The notes under the pieces: generated by a model
Databases searched by the model: none
Told to the model about the DNA's origin: nothing
What the model saw: the letters and a program-made list of their open reading frames with translations, nothing else
Position numbers and translations under genes: made by a program
In this document: in pieces, positions 26,153 to 34,802 of the stretch
Numbering within the stretch: the stretch's first letter is position 1
How the letters are laid out: every line of letters starts with the position of its first letter
Assembly (NCBI GenBank): GCA_037968495.1
Contig: JBBKVP010000022.1
Coordinates: 1-59,792 of the forward strand
DNA from: Aestuarierythrobacter sp037968495
GTDB taxonomy: Bacteria; Pseudomonadota; Alphaproteobacteria; Sphingomonadales; Sphingomonadaceae
Reading direction: 5' to 3'
Length of the DNA stretch: 59,792 bases

Positions 26153-28303
26153 TTACTCGGAGGTTGGGACTTCCAGCCCCGTCCATTTGCCGAGGAAGCT
26201 GAGCACATCCGCGCCCTCTTCAATCGCCTTGTCGGTTGGCTTGCCTGCACCGTGCCCTGCCCGTGTTTCCACGCGGATCAGATGTGGTTTGTCACCCAGG
26301 TCTGCTGCCTGAAGTGCAGCGGTATATTTGAAGCTATGCCCCGGAACTACGCGATCATCGGTATCAGCCGTGGTCACCATCAAGGCCGGATAGTCCACGC
26401 CGCTGCCAATGTTATGAAAGGGCGAGTAGGCTCGCAGAGCCTTGAAGTCGGCTTCGCGGTCGGGATAGCCATAATCATCAACCCAGTACCGCCCGGCGGT
26501 CCAGCGGTCAAAGCGCAGCATATCCATTACGCCCACCGCAGCATTGCCTGCATCGAACAGATCAGGCCGCTGGTTTACGACAGCGCCCACCAGCAAACCG
26601 CCGTTGGAACCACCCTGAATCGCAAGACCGTTTTCGGGCGTGTAGCCATTGGCCTTCAGATATTCGCCCGCTGCGATAAAATCATCGAACACATTCTGCT
26701 TATTCGCGAGCCGTCCGCCATTGTGCCAATCCTTACCATATTCGCCGCCGCCGCGAATGTTTGCGAGCACGTAGGTGCCGCCTGCTTCCATCCACGCCAT
26801 CCGGCTAGCCGAGAAGCTGGGGGTCAGCGAAATATCGAACCCGCCATAGCCATAGAGCAGCGTCGGTGATGGCTTGCCGCTCTCGGCGACGTCTTTGCGG
26901 CGCGCGATGAACATCGGGACGCGAGTGCCATCCTTGGAGGAGTAAAACTTCTGCTCGGTGACATAGTCGTCGGGGTTGAAGGTCAGCTCCGGCACAGCGA
27001 AGGGCGTGCTTTCACCAGTTGCCATGTCGAGGCGGTAGATGGAGCCGGGGCGATTGAAGCTGGTAAAGGTGTAGAAGGTCTCGGGGTCACCCGGTTTGCC
27101 TCCGAAGCCGCCTGCCGTACCCAGTTCACCGAGTTCGATATCGGGTAATGCGTTACCTTTAAGGTCAAAAACTGCTGCGCGGGTAGTCGCGTCCTTCAGA
27201 TACGACACCACCATCTTGTCTCCAACAATTGAGGCGCCATCGATAGGTTGCACGCTCTCGGGGACCACGACTGTCCACTCTGGTGTGGCGGACGACATGT
27301 CGATCGAAACGATCCGATACTTGGGCGCGCCCTGATTGGTCTGGAAATAGAGTGTGTCGCCAATCGTATCGATCGGGTTCCACGCATTTTCGAAGCCGGT
27401 GACCAGCGGACGGGCCTTCCGGCCTATTGTGTCGCGCTTTGCAAAATCGATGACATGGACTTCATATTTGGAGTCCGTGCCCAGTGAACTAATGACAAAG
27501 CCCCAGCGGCCATCCTCGGATACGCCGATACCGTGTCTCTGCTTGGGCTTACCGGGCGTCGAATACACCAGCTCGTCTGCGCTTTGCGGCGTTCCCAGGC
27601 GGTGGAAATACACCGCCTGGTCATAGTTCAGCGCTTGAAAGTCCTGGCCTTCCTCAGGCTCGGGGAAGCGCGAATAAAAGAAGCCTTCTTCGCCAAGCCA
27701 TGAAATACCAGTAAACTTGGCCCAGCGGATTTCGTCTTCCAGCTTTTCGCCGTTGGTCACATCCATGACCTTGATAATGCGCCAGTCAGTGCCGCCGTCT
27801 TGTACGCTGTAGGCCATCTTGCTGCCATCGGACGAAGGTTCCCACCCTGCGAGCGCGGTCGCGCCATCCTTGGCCCATTCATTCGGATCGATCAGCACAC
27901 GGCGTTCGCTGCCTAAGCCGTCTTGCACGTATAAAGGCGACTGGTTCTGGAGCCCTGAATTGCGGGTGTAGAAATAACGGTCGCCGACCTTTTGCGGAAT
28001 TCCGAAGCGTTCGTAATCAAGCAGACTGCCGATCCGGTCTTTGAACCAGTCACGGCCGGGCAATGTTTCCAGATAGGCGTCGGTGACTTCGTTTTGCGCC
28101 TCGACCCAGCCCGCAACTTCCTCGTCATTGCGGACATCATTTTCCAGCCAGCGATAGGGATCGGCGATCTGCTCGCCAAAAATCGTTTCGGTAAGCGGCT
28201 CTGCGCGGGTGTCGGGATAAGTCACTGTTTGGGCGGTCACCGGTGTTGCTGCAATAAGGGCGATGGGGGACGCGATAGCGGCGAGGACCTGAAAACGGGT
28301 CAA
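26153..28303 (-). CDS. Prolyl oligopeptidase, S9A family, secreted
   Basis: Serine peptidase that cleaves after proline in short peptides. It has an N-terminal signal (MTRFQVLAAIASPIALIAATPVTAQ), the entry segment YRWLENDVRNDEEVAGWVEAQN, a seven-bladed propeller, and an alpha/beta-hydrolase domain with the triad Ser in IQGGSNGGLLVG, Asp in DTDDRVVPGHSFK and His in RAGHGAGKP. I choose TTG 28303, because GGAGAAG stands 4 nt before it; another TTG at 28324 would lie in the upstream terminator. 716 residues, standard. It begins directly after the rplQ terminator. Confidence 0.92.
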   Translation of the reverse strand: MTRFQVLAAIASPIALIAATPVTAQTVTYPDTRAEPLTETIFGEQIADPYRWLENDVRNDEEVAGWVEAQNEVTDAYLETLPGRDWFKDRIGSLLDYERFGIPQKVGDRYFYTRNSGLQNQSPLYVQDGLGSERRVLIDPNEWAKDGATALAGWEPSSDGSKMAYSVQDGGTDWRIIKVMDVTNGEKLEDEIRWAKFTGISWLGEEGFFYSRFPEPEEGQDFQALNYDQAVYFHRLGTPQSADELVYSTPGKPKQRHGIGVSEDGRWGFVISSLGTDSKYEVHVIDFAKRDTIGRKARPLVTGFENAWNPIDTIGDTLYFQTNQGAPKYRIVSIDMSSATPEWTVVVPESVQPIDGASIVGDKMVVSYLKDATTRAAVFDLKGNALPDIELGELGTAGGFGGKPGDPETFYTFTSFNRPGSIYRLDMATGESTPFAVPELTFNPDDYVTEQKFYSSKDGTRVPMFIARRKDVAESGKPSPTLLYGYGGFDISLTPSFSASRMAWMEAGGTYVLANIRGGGEYGKDWHNGGRLANKQNVFDDFIAAGEYLKANGYTPENGLAIQGGSNGGLLVGAVVNQRPDLFDAGNAAVGVMDMLRFDRWTAGRYWVDDYGYPDREADFKALRAYSPFHNIGSGVDYPALMVTTADTDDRVVPGHSFKYTAALQAADLGDKPHLIRVETRAGHGAGKPTDKAIEEGADVLSFLGKWTGLEVPTSE

Positions 28304-28314
28304 TTCACTTCTCC

Positions 28315-28358
28315 AAAAAGACAAAGGCGGTTACGACTGTAGCTGTCGTAACCGCCTT
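28315..28358 (-). terminator. Rho-independent terminator of rplQ / alpha operon
   Basis: Perfect 14-pair stem on the minus strand (28358-28345 with 28337-28324), 7-nt loop, then TTTGTCTTTTT down to 28315. It should end the ribosomal transcript. The ribosome-binding site of the prolyl oligopeptidase gene begins at the next base (28314). Confidence 0.93.
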
Positions 28359-28384
28359 CACGATTGTTTAAAGAGAAGAGCGTC

Positions 28385-28807
28385 TTACGCGTCTTCGAAC
28401 TCTTCGTCGGCGTTCATTGCCGGGCCGCTGTCGAGACCCTTGGCATCGACATCACGGTCAACGAATTCGATGATCGCGAGTGGCGCACGGTCACTGCCGC
28501 GCAGGCCAGCCTTGATGATGCGCGTATAGCCGCCTTCACGGTCGGAATAACGCTCACCCAATACATCGAATAACTTCTTAAGCTGCGTTTCGTCCATAAG
28601 ACGCGAACCAGCGAGACGACGATTAGAAAGGCCGCCGCGCTTTGCCAGCGTGATCAGCTTTTCAACATAGGGGCGCAGTTCCTTGGCCTTAGGGACCGTG
28701 GTCTGGATCTGCTCGTGCTTAATAAGCGCAGCAGCCATGTTGCGGAACAGGGCCGTCCGGTGGCCCGACTTGCGGCTCAGTTTACGTTGGCGAATACCAT
28801 GACGCAT
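28385..28807 (-). CDS. rplQ: 50S ribosomal protein L17
   Basis: Large-subunit protein near the exit tunnel. The N-terminus MRHGIRQRKLSRKSGHRTAL is diagnostic, and RPYVEKLITLAKRG and GGYTRIIKAGLRGSDRAPLAIIEFVD follow. At 140 residues it has a short acidic C-terminal tail after the core. It is the last gene of the alpha operon, 86 nt after rpoA; the gap holds an 8-pair hairpin (28856-28863 with 28871-28878) without T-run. Confidence 0.98.
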   Translation of the reverse strand: MRHGIRQRKLSRKSGHRTALFRNMAAALIKHEQIQTTVPKAKELRPYVEKLITLAKRGGLSNRRLAGSRLMDETQLKKLFDVLGERYSDREGGYTRIIKAGLRGSDRAPLAIIEFVDRDVDAKGLDSGPAMNADEEFEDA

Positions 28808-28893
28808 AATTATTTCCTTCGTTTGTAAAGGGCCCGTATTAGGTAGCCCAGTGCTGGCGGCGCTCAGGGTGCGCCGCCGGAACCCTATTCAAA

Positions 28894-29949
28894 TTAACCC
28901 AGCAGCTCTTGTTCGAGCTTCTTGGCCATTTCTTCGATATTCTCAGGCGGCCAACCGGGGATGTCCATGCCGAGGCGTAGACCCATGCTGGAAAGCACTT
29001 CCTTGATCTCGTTGAGCGACTTGCGGCCGAAGTTCGGCGTACGCAGCATCTCGGCTTCGGTCTTCTGAACCAGATCGCCGATGTAGATGATGTTGTCGTT
29101 CTTGAGGCAATTGGCCGAACGGACCGACAGTTCCAACTCGTCGACCTTCTTGAGAAGGTAACGGTTGAGCTGGTTGGCGTCGTCTTCCTGCGGCTGAGCA
29201 GCCATGCCAATCATCTGCGATTGTGGCTGCGGAATGCCTTCTTCGAAGTGGACGAACAGCGTCAGCTGATCCTGCAGAATACGTGCAGCATAGGCCACCG
29301 CATCTTCAGGAGTAACCGTACCGTCGGTTTCGATGGTCAGGCTCAGCTTATCAAAGTCGAGTTCCTGGCCAACACGGGCCTTGTCTACCTTGTAGCTGAC
29401 CTGGCGAACCGGCGAATAGAGGCTGTCCACCGGGATCAGACCTATCGGCGCATCAACCGGACGGTTCTGCACGGCAGGGACATAGCCCTTACCGACATCT
29501 GCGGTCAGTTCCATGTTCAGCGTGGCACCTTCGTCGAGGTGACAGATAATGAGGTCCTTGTTGAGGACTTCGATGTCACCCGAAACGGCGATATCGCCAG
29601 CTTTAACTTCGCCGGGACCGGTTGCGGAAAGCTGCAGGCGCTTGGGGCCTTCGCCTTCCATCTTGAGAGCGATCTGCTTCACCTGCAGAACGATATCGGT
29701 CACATCTTCACGCACGCCGGCAAGCGACGAGAATTCATGCAGAACGTTCTCGATCTTGATCGAGGTGATTGCGGCGCCCTGCAAACTGGAAAGCAGAGTA
29801 CGGCGCAGTGCGTTGCCAAGCGTGAGGCCGAAGCCGCGCTCGAGTGGTTCGGCGGTAAAGGTGGCTTTGCGTTTCTTGTCGCTGCCTTCCTTGATCTCAA
29901 GCTGGTTGGGCTTCTTCAGTTCCTGCCAGTTTTTCATATTGACGGACAT
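28894..29949 (-). CDS. rpoA: RNA polymerase alpha subunit
   Basis: Alpha subunit dimerises to start polymerase assembly; its C-terminal domain contacts promoter UP elements and activators. N-terminal domain: FTAEPLERGFGLTLGNALRRTLLSSLQGAAI. The C-terminal domain begins about residue 255 (DELELSVRSANCLKNDNIIYIGDLVQKTEAEML) and includes RKSLNEIKEVL. 351 residues is slightly longer than the E. coli protein. The start ATG 29949 has AGGGGAA upstream. A 7-pair hairpin (29979-29985 with 29998-30004) lies in the 95-nt gap after rpsK. Confidence 0.98.
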   Translation of the reverse strand: MSVNMKNWQELKKPNQLEIKEGSDKKRKATFTAEPLERGFGLTLGNALRRTLLSSLQGAAITSIKIENVLHEFSSLAGVREDVTDIVLQVKQIALKMEGEGPKRLQLSATGPGEVKAGDIAVSGDIEVLNKDLIICHLDEGATLNMELTADVGKGYVPAVQNRPVDAPIGLIPVDSLYSPVRQVSYKVDKARVGQELDFDKLSLTIETDGTVTPEDAVAYAARILQDQLTLFVHFEEGIPQPQSQMIGMAAQPQEDDANQLNRYLLKKVDELELSVRSANCLKNDNIIYIGDLVQKTEAEMLRTPNFGRKSLNEIKEVLSSMGLRLGMDIPGWPPENIEEMAKKLEQELLG

Positions 29950-30044
29950 AGGGTTCCCCTAGGAGTTCGATGCTGTCTGGCCTGCGTTCGCGCGACTGCA
30001 GGCCCGTTTGGGTTGGTGACCCGAAGGCCACCGGGCAGGTGCAA

Positions 30045-30434
30045 TTAGACGCGGCGACGCTTGGACGGGCGCACGCCATTATGCGGGATCGGCGTAACGT
30101 CGCGGATGGATGTGATGGTAAAACCCACCGCAGCCAATGCTCGCAGCGCACTTTCGCGGCCCGAGCCAGGTCCCTTGACCTCAACTTCGAGCGTACGAAC
30201 GCCGTGTTCGGCAGCTTTCTTGCCCGCATCATCTGCTGCAACCTGTGCGGCATATGGTGTGGATTTACGGCTGCCTTTGAAACCCATCGTGCCTGCGCTG
30301 GACCAGCTAATAGCATTGCCCTGCGCATCGGTGATGGTGATCATAGTGTTGTTAAAGCTAGCATTGACGTGTGCAACGCCGCTGCTGATATTTTTGCGTT
30401 CGCGCTTTTTAATGCGCCCTGGTTCGCGTGCCAT
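30045..30434 (-). CDS. rpsK: 30S ribosomal protein S11
   Basis: Platform protein of the small subunit that contacts the mRNA near the E site. Recognised by NISSGVAHVNASFNNTMITITD, GNAISWSSAGTMGFKGSRKSTPYAAQ and the C-terminal TPIPHNGVRPSKRRRV. 129 residues, standard. The gap to rpsM upstream is 51 nt. Confidence 0.98.
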   Translation of the reverse strand: MAREPGRIKKRERKNISSGVAHVNASFNNTMITITDAQGNAISWSSAGTMGFKGSRKSTPYAAQVAADDAGKKAAEHGVRTLEVEVKGPGSGRESALRALAAVGFTITSIRDVTPIPHNGVRPSKRRRV

Positions 30435-30485
30435 TATTTATTCCTAACCTGATTTAGAAGTAAGCTGCTGCCGAAAAGGCGCTAC

Positions 30486-30854
30486 TTACTTCTTCTTGCC
30501 GGCAATCGCCTTGGCCTTACCCTTGCGGGTACGAGCGTTCGTGTGAGTGCGCTGTCCGCGAACGGGCAGGCCCTTACGATGACGAAGGCCGCGATAGCAT
30601 GCCAGATCCATCAGACGCTTGATGTTCATCGCAGTGTCACGGCGAAGATCGCCTTCCACCTGATATTCAGCATCGATGGTTTCGCGGATCTGCAGAACTT
30701 CAGCGTCTGTCAGATCCTGAACGCGGCGGGCGTGATCGATTCCAAGCTTGTTTGCGATCTTAACCGCGGACGTTGCACCGATTCCGTGAATGTAGGTAAG
30801 CGAAATAATTACGCGCTTGTTTGTTGGGATGTTTACCCCGGCGATACGAGCCAC
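30486..30854 (-). CDS. rpsM: 30S ribosomal protein S13
   Basis: Head protein of the small subunit, bridging to the 50S and contacting the P-site tRNA with its basic tail. MARIAGVNIPTNKRVIISLTYIHGIG and RGLRHRKGLPVRGQRTHTNARTRKG are diagnostic; 122 residues. First gene of the alpha operon here (rpsM-rpsK-rpoA-rplQ), without rpsD. It is preceded by a 330-nt leader that carries its own promoter candidate and a terminator-like hairpin. Confidence 0.98.
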   Translation of the reverse strand: MARIAGVNIPTNKRVIISLTYIHGIGATSAVKIANKLGIDHARRVQDLTDAEVLQIRETIDAEYQVEGDLRRDTAMNIKRLMDLACYRGLRHRKGLPVRGQRTHTNARTRKGKAKAIAGKKK

Positions 30855-30937
30855 TTAAATCTCCTGCTCCACAGAGGCAAAAGGCCTCTATCTCATAGCG
30901 TTATCATTCGTAAGAAGAGCCGCAGGACCAAAACGGC

Positions 30938-30980
30938 AAAAAGCCCGGGTGGCATGCAATAAGGCTGCTGCCTGCCGGAC
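30938..30980 (-). terminator. Terminator-like hairpin (possible attenuator) in front of rpsM
   Basis: Minus strand: arms 30980-30969 and 30954-30943 pair 6+4 with a 2x2 internal loop, loop of 14 nt, followed by TTTTT at 30942-30938. It lies about 85 nt before the rpsM start and downstream of the best promoter candidate, so it would act as an attenuator in the leader. If the promoter is instead nearer rpsM, it simply ends the upstream transcript. Confidence 0.6.
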
Positions 30981-31021
30981 TTAACCGAATTTGACGCCGG
31001 AAACTGACGAATGAGGGGTCC

Positions 31022-31049
31022 GCTTATGATGATTCGCGCGCGGCGTCAA
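31022..31049 (-). promoter_or_regulatory. Candidate sigma-70 promoter of the rpsM-rpsK-rpoA-rplQ unit
   Basis: Minus strand: TTGACG (31049-31044) as -35 and ATAAGC (31027-31022) as -10 with 16 nt between. TTGACG is the usual strong -35 in alphaproteobacteria; the -10 is only a fair match. Transcription would start near 31012, giving a leader of about 160 nt. Confidence 0.5.
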
Positions 31050-31184
31050 CTGGCAAGCAGCAAACGCATCGCGAAGCACCAAGTGGGGCGGCGATCCCCC
31101 TTTACAAGAGGGCGTATCGAGTATGACTTAGCCCCTCGCGCTCCAGTGGTCAAAACAGGCCGCGCAGCCTTGGGGATATTTACC

Positions 31185-31901
31185 TTATTTGCCCGGATCG
31201 AGCAGAAAATCCTCTGAATCAAGCGATGATGCAGACTTCTTCTCGTCGGTAACCTCGTCGTCGTCAGCCTCTTCTGCATCTGGCTCTTCGCCATCCACAG
31301 CGTCCTCAGCCGCCCCTTCGTCTGCTGGCCCCTGAGTTTCACCGCCGGTGGCCACGCCCAGAGAGCGGACAAGCCGGGTGAGTTGCTCCAGCATTACCCC
31401 ATCGACCGCCTTGGAAATAACGTCGGGCTCGTAACGGGAATAGCCGCTGACCACATATTCAAACAGGACCCGCGTGCCAACATCAACGGGCTTCAGAGTG
31501 ATCGTAAGTACGCCTTGCATCGGCTCGCTTTGAAGTGGGCCGAGTTGGCCGACCATCCGAAGTACCCGCGGCGGATCCGACTGCAACACTCGCATATGCT
31601 CAACACTTCCGCGGCGCACACCTTCCGGTGCGTCTTCACGGGCAGGCAGTAATTCGCAGAAGCACCCCCCGCCCTGCGCGCTTATATACATGTTGTCGGA
31701 TTCGCCGGACCACGTGTGGTCATCGCTCCACCATTTGCCCGGCACGATCAGCCGCTGCCATACTTCGTAGGGGGTCGCTGTGGTGACAGCAGTGTTACGG
31801 GTTTCAAAACCACGGGCACTGCTTTCGACAACTTCGGCACTAGCCGGTTGCGCAGCGATGCAGGCAAAGCCCGCCGCCAGTCCAAGAATTATGCGTTTCA
31901 A
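31185..31901 (-). CDS. Secreted SRPBCC (START-like) family protein inside the ribosomal cluster
   Basis: Signal peptide MKRIILGLAAGFACIAAQPASA, then an SRPBCC/polyketide-cyclase-like hydrophobic-pocket domain (about residues 28-165: TATPYEVWQRLIVPGKWWSDDHTW...GVLTITLKPVDVGTRVLFEYVVSGY). A strongly acidic Glu/Asp-rich tail follows (about 175-238). Such domains bind lipids or other hydrophobic ligands; the ligand is unknown. It lies 68 nt after adk on the same strand and before the alpha operon, a place normally occupied by rpsM. Codon use fits the neighbours, so it is not an obvious recent import. Its link with translation genes is probably positional only. Confidence 0.82.
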   Translation of the reverse strand: MKRIILGLAAGFACIAAQPASAEVVESSARGFETRNTAVTTATPYEVWQRLIVPGKWWSDDHTWSGESDNMYISAQGGGCFCELLPAREDAPEGVRRGSVEHMRVLQSDPPRVLRMVGQLGPLQSEPMQGVLTITLKPVDVGTRVLFEYVVSGYSRYEPDVISKAVDGVMLEQLTRLVRSLGVATGGETQGPADEGAAEDAVDGEEPDAEEADDDEVTDEKKSASSLDSEDFLLDPGK

Positions 31902-31969
31902 GTTGAGCCCTCCGTAAAACCGTTACCGCACCTTAGCGAGGCTGGGCTTACGAAGCGAGGGGCAAGACG

Positions 31970-32614
31970 TTAGGCGAGCACCGCGTCTATCGCAGCAGTT
32001 ACATCGTCAATCGCAGCCATACCGTCGACCCGCGTGACAATGCCGCGCGCGTCATAAGGTTCGAGGATCGGAGCCGTCTTGCCGCGATACTCGCCCATCC
32101 GCTTGCGCACGGTTTCTTCCGTGTCGTCCGGGCGGCGTTTGAATTCTGTTGAACCGCATTTGTCGCATACGCCCTGCTGACGGGGCGTTTCAAATGTGTC
32201 GTGATAACCTTTGCCGCAATTGGCGCAGGTAAACCGGCCAGTGATACGTTCGACCAGCGCATCCTCGTTCACGTCGAGCTCGATTACATGGTCCAGTTTG
32301 CGGCCATGCTTTGCGAGAATTTCATCTAAAGCTTCAGACTGTGCGGCTGTGCGTGGATAGCCATCAAAAATGGCTCCTACGCCATCCCCCATAGCGGCAA
32401 GTTCAGCGTCGATCAGTGCCGAGACGATTTCGTCCGAGACAAACTCGCCGCGTTCCATAACCGCCTTCGCCTGAAGGCCGATGGGCGTCGCTGCCTTAAC
32501 CGCTGCACGCAGCATGTCACCGGTGGAAAGCTGACGCATGCCGTGGTTTTCAACCAGACGTTGCGACTGTGTGCCCTTGCCCGCTCCGGGCGGCCCAAGC
32601 AGAATTATATTCAC
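31970..32614 (-). CDS. adk: Adenylate kinase, zinc-finger lid type
   Basis: Catalyses 2 ADP to ATP + AMP. P-loop GPPGAGKGTQ (residues 7-16), NMP-binding part ISTGDMLR-like LSTGDMLRAAV, and a long lid (about 122-160) with four Cys arranged CANC...CDKC, the zinc-binding version of the lid. 214 residues. As in many bacteria, it follows secY (27 nt) within the spc region. Confidence 0.97.
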   Translation of the reverse strand: MNIILLGPPGAGKGTQSQRLVENHGMRQLSTGDMLRAAVKAATPIGLQAKAVMERGEFVSDEIVSALIDAELAAMGDGVGAIFDGYPRTAAQSEALDEILAKHGRKLDHVIELDVNEDALVERITGRFTCANCGKGYHDTFETPRQQGVCDKCGSTEFKRRPDDTEETVRKRMGEYRGKTAPILEPYDARGIVTRVDGMAAIDDVTAAIDAVLA

Positions 32615-32641
32615 GTCGTCACAACCCCCGATAAATCGCGC

Positions 32642-34006
32642 TTAGCGTGTCCGGCCTTTGAGTTTGGCCTTCTTGATCAAGTCACCATACTGATGCGCCA
32701 GCAAATGTGACTGGACCTGACTGATCGTGTCCACAGTAACGTTGACCACAATCAGAAGGCTCGTACCGCCAAGGAACAGCGGGACACCCGTTTGGGCGAT
32801 CATATATTCCGGCAGCACACAGACGAGCGTCAGATAGATCGCGCCGACTACGGTGATCCGCGTCAAGACATAATCCAGATAGGTCGCGGTGTTCTTACCT
32901 GGACGAATGCCGGGGATGAAGCCGCCGTTCTTCTTCAGATTTTCTGAAGTTTCCTCAGGGTTGAAGACAACTGCGGTGTAGAAGAAGCAGAAGAAGATAA
33001 TGCCGATAGCATAGAGTAGCATATAGAGCGGCTGCCCATGCTGCAGATATTGGTTCAGCGTGACGATGATGCCGCCTGCGGTGCTTTCCGTACTAACCGA
33101 GTTACCAGCGAACTGGCTGATCGTCAGCGGCAGCAGCAGGAGCGAGCTGGCGAAAATCGGAGGGATAACGCCAGCGGTATTCAGCTTCAGCGGCAGGTGC
33201 GAGCGGTCGGCCTGCATCTGGCCGCGCTGCGTCGCGCGCTTGGGGTATTGGATCAGCAGCCGGCGCTGGGCCCGCTCCATGAAACAAATGAGCACGATCA
33301 GCACGAGAACCATCAGCACGAGGCCGATGATGATACCCGGTGCGATTGAACCTGTCCGGCCGCCTTCGAAAAGATTTGCTGTAAAGGTTGGGAATTGAGC
33401 CACGATACCCGCCATAATGATAAGCGAAACACCGTTACCGATACCGCGTGAAGTGATCTGCTCACCCAGCCACAGCAGGAACATTGTACCGCCGACGAGG
33501 CTAATCACAGCGCCAACTCGGAACATATAGCCCGGGTCCACTACCGCCTGAATTCCGCTGGCTGCGCCGAAGCTCTCAAGGCCAGCTGCAAGGAACCAAC
33601 CCTGGATCGCGCAAAGGAACACCGTGCCGTAGCGCGTATATTGGTTAAGCTTCTGACGGCCCGACGCGCCCTCTTTCTTGATGGCGGCCAGCGTTGGATG
33701 CAGGGCCGAGGCCATCTGCACCACAATCGAAGCGGTAATATAGGGCATCACGCCGAGCGCGATGAGGCTCATCCGCTCAAGGCTGCCGCCGGAGAATGTG
33801 TTGAACAGGTCTAGAATGCCGCCACGGCCCAGATCGGCCAAGCTGGCCAGCGCCTGAGGATTAACCCCAGGCAGCGGGACGAAGCTCAGGAACCGAAAAA
33901 CGACCAGCGCACCAATGGTGAACATGATCCGTTTCCGCAGCTCGGTGGCTTTGGAGAAATTGGCGAGGCTCAAATTGCTCGCGATATTATCGGCGCGTGA
34001 TGCCAT
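32642..34006 (-). CDS. secY: Protein translocase subunit SecY
   Basis: Pore subunit of the Sec translocon with ten membrane segments over 454 residues. Family motifs: FVPLPGVNP in the first periplasmic loop, GGSLERMSLIALGVMPYITASIVVQ (TM2 region), GNGVSLIIMAGIVA, and KNGGFIPGIRPGKNT. It is separated from rplO by 193 nt with a strong terminator-like hairpin, and TATAAA (34043-34038) lies about 32 nt before its start, so it may be transcribed partly on its own. Confidence 0.97.
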   Translation of the reverse strand: MASRADNIASNLSLANFSKATELRKRIMFTIGALVVFRFLSFVPLPGVNPQALASLADLGRGGILDLFNTFSGGSLERMSLIALGVMPYITASIVVQMASALHPTLAAIKKEGASGRQKLNQYTRYGTVFLCAIQGWFLAAGLESFGAASGIQAVVDPGYMFRVGAVISLVGGTMFLLWLGEQITSRGIGNGVSLIIMAGIVAQFPTFTANLFEGGRTGSIAPGIIIGLVLMVLVLIVLICFMERAQRRLLIQYPKRATQRGQMQADRSHLPLKLNTAGVIPPIFASSLLLLPLTISQFAGNSVSTESTAGGIIVTLNQYLQHGQPLYMLLYAIGIIFFCFFYTAVVFNPEETSENLKKNGGFIPGIRPGKNTATYLDYVLTRITVVGAIYLTLVCVLPEYMIAQTGVPLFLGGTSLLIVVNVTVDTISQVQSHLLAHQYGDLIKKAKLKGRTR

Positions 34007-34110
34007 TTTGATGTGTGAGCCCTACGCTTGAGACGGTTTTATACCGGCGATTACCGGCGTTCGCTGGTCACATAAGGTGCGCGAGGCCGATTGTCGAACC
34101 CTGCACCCAT

Positions 34111-34193
34111 AAAAACAGTCGTCCCGGACGCGAGACGGGCCGCTTTCCACAGGCAAAATGCCCGGTTTGCGGCCCGGAACGCATCCGGGACTG
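34111..34193 (-). terminator. Strong terminator-like hairpin between rplO and secY
   Basis: Minus strand: outer stem CAGTCCCGGA (34193-34184) pairs with TCCGGGAC-g-ACTG (34128-34116). An inner stem CGGGCCGC pairs with GCGGCCCG, with GCG/CGC between them. TTTTT follows at 34115-34111. It begins 7 nt after the rplO stop, the expected place for a terminator, yet lies inside the classical spc operon. Confidence 0.75.
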
Positions 34194-34199
34194 AATGTC

Positions 34200-34736
34200 T
34201 TACTTCTTGCGTTCGGCCTTTTTGACCAAGCGCTGTTTCTTGGCTTCTTCCTTGGCAGCTTTCACTTCAAGGTTGGTTGGCTTCAAAACTTCAACCGAAC
34301 CACCGATCTTCTCAACAGCAGCCTTGGCGCCCTTCGACGCACCGGCGACGGAGAATTTGACCTTGTCCTTCAATTCACCCTTGCCGAGCAAACGGACGCC
34401 GTCTTTACCGCCGCGTGCAAGGCCAGCAGCCTTAAGCGCTTCGTGATCAACAACTTTCTTACCGTCTAGCTTCTTCTCGTCGATGAACTTCTGGACCATG
34501 CCCAGGTTCACTTCGGCATAGTCTTTGCCAAACGGGTTGTTGAAGCCGCGCTTTGGAATACGCATGTGAAGCGGCATCTGGCCGCCTTCGAAGCCCTTGA
34601 TGGCTACACCGGAACGAGCCTTCTGGCCCTTCTGGCCGCGGCCTGCAGTTTTGCCCTTGCCCGAACCGATACCACGGCCGACGCGAATACGCGTCTTGCG
34701 GGCACCTGGATTGTCGCGGATTTCATTAAGTTTCAT
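34200..34736 (-). CDS. rplO: 50S ribosomal protein L15
   Basis: Binds 23S rRNA; late assembly protein. ATG 34736 gives the family N-terminus MKLNEIRDNPGARKTRIRVGRG followed by the Gly-rich arm GSGKGKTAGRGQKGQKAR and FEGGQMPLHMRIPKRGF. The frame extends upstream to 34847 through the gap, which is not part of the protein. At 178 residues it carries a Lys-rich C-terminal extension (EAKKQRLVKKAERKK) beyond the usual about 150. Confidence 0.97.
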   Translation of the reverse strand: MKLNEIRDNPGARKTRIRVGRGIGSGKGKTAGRGQKGQKARSGVAIKGFEGGQMPLHMRIPKRGFNNPFGKDYAEVNLGMVQKFIDEKKLDGKKVVDHEALKAAGLARGGKDGVRLLGKGELKDKVKFSVAGASKGAKAAVEKIGGSVEVLKPTNLEVKAAKEEAKKQRLVKKAERKK

Positions 34737-34802
34737 AGTCTTGCACTCGCTTTCGCTTACTAGGCCCCGAAGGGTTCGCGCTATATTGCCCGGTATTGGG
34801 CT

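Larger units (their letters stand above)
30855..31184. other. 330-nt leader between the SRPBCC gene and rpsM
   Basis: No convincing gene on either strand. From right to left it holds the promoter candidate, the T-run hairpin, and a small hairpin AGAGGC/GCCTCT at about 30879-30895, just before the rpsM ribosome-binding site GGAG. Elsewhere in the cluster most gaps are under 30 nt, so this length points to regulation. Confidence 0.6.

Noticed and set aside
29221..30048. 275-codon open frame on the plus strand opposite rpoA/rpsK
   Set aside because: It is the antisense shadow of certain ribosomal and polymerase genes; the composition is not protein-like.
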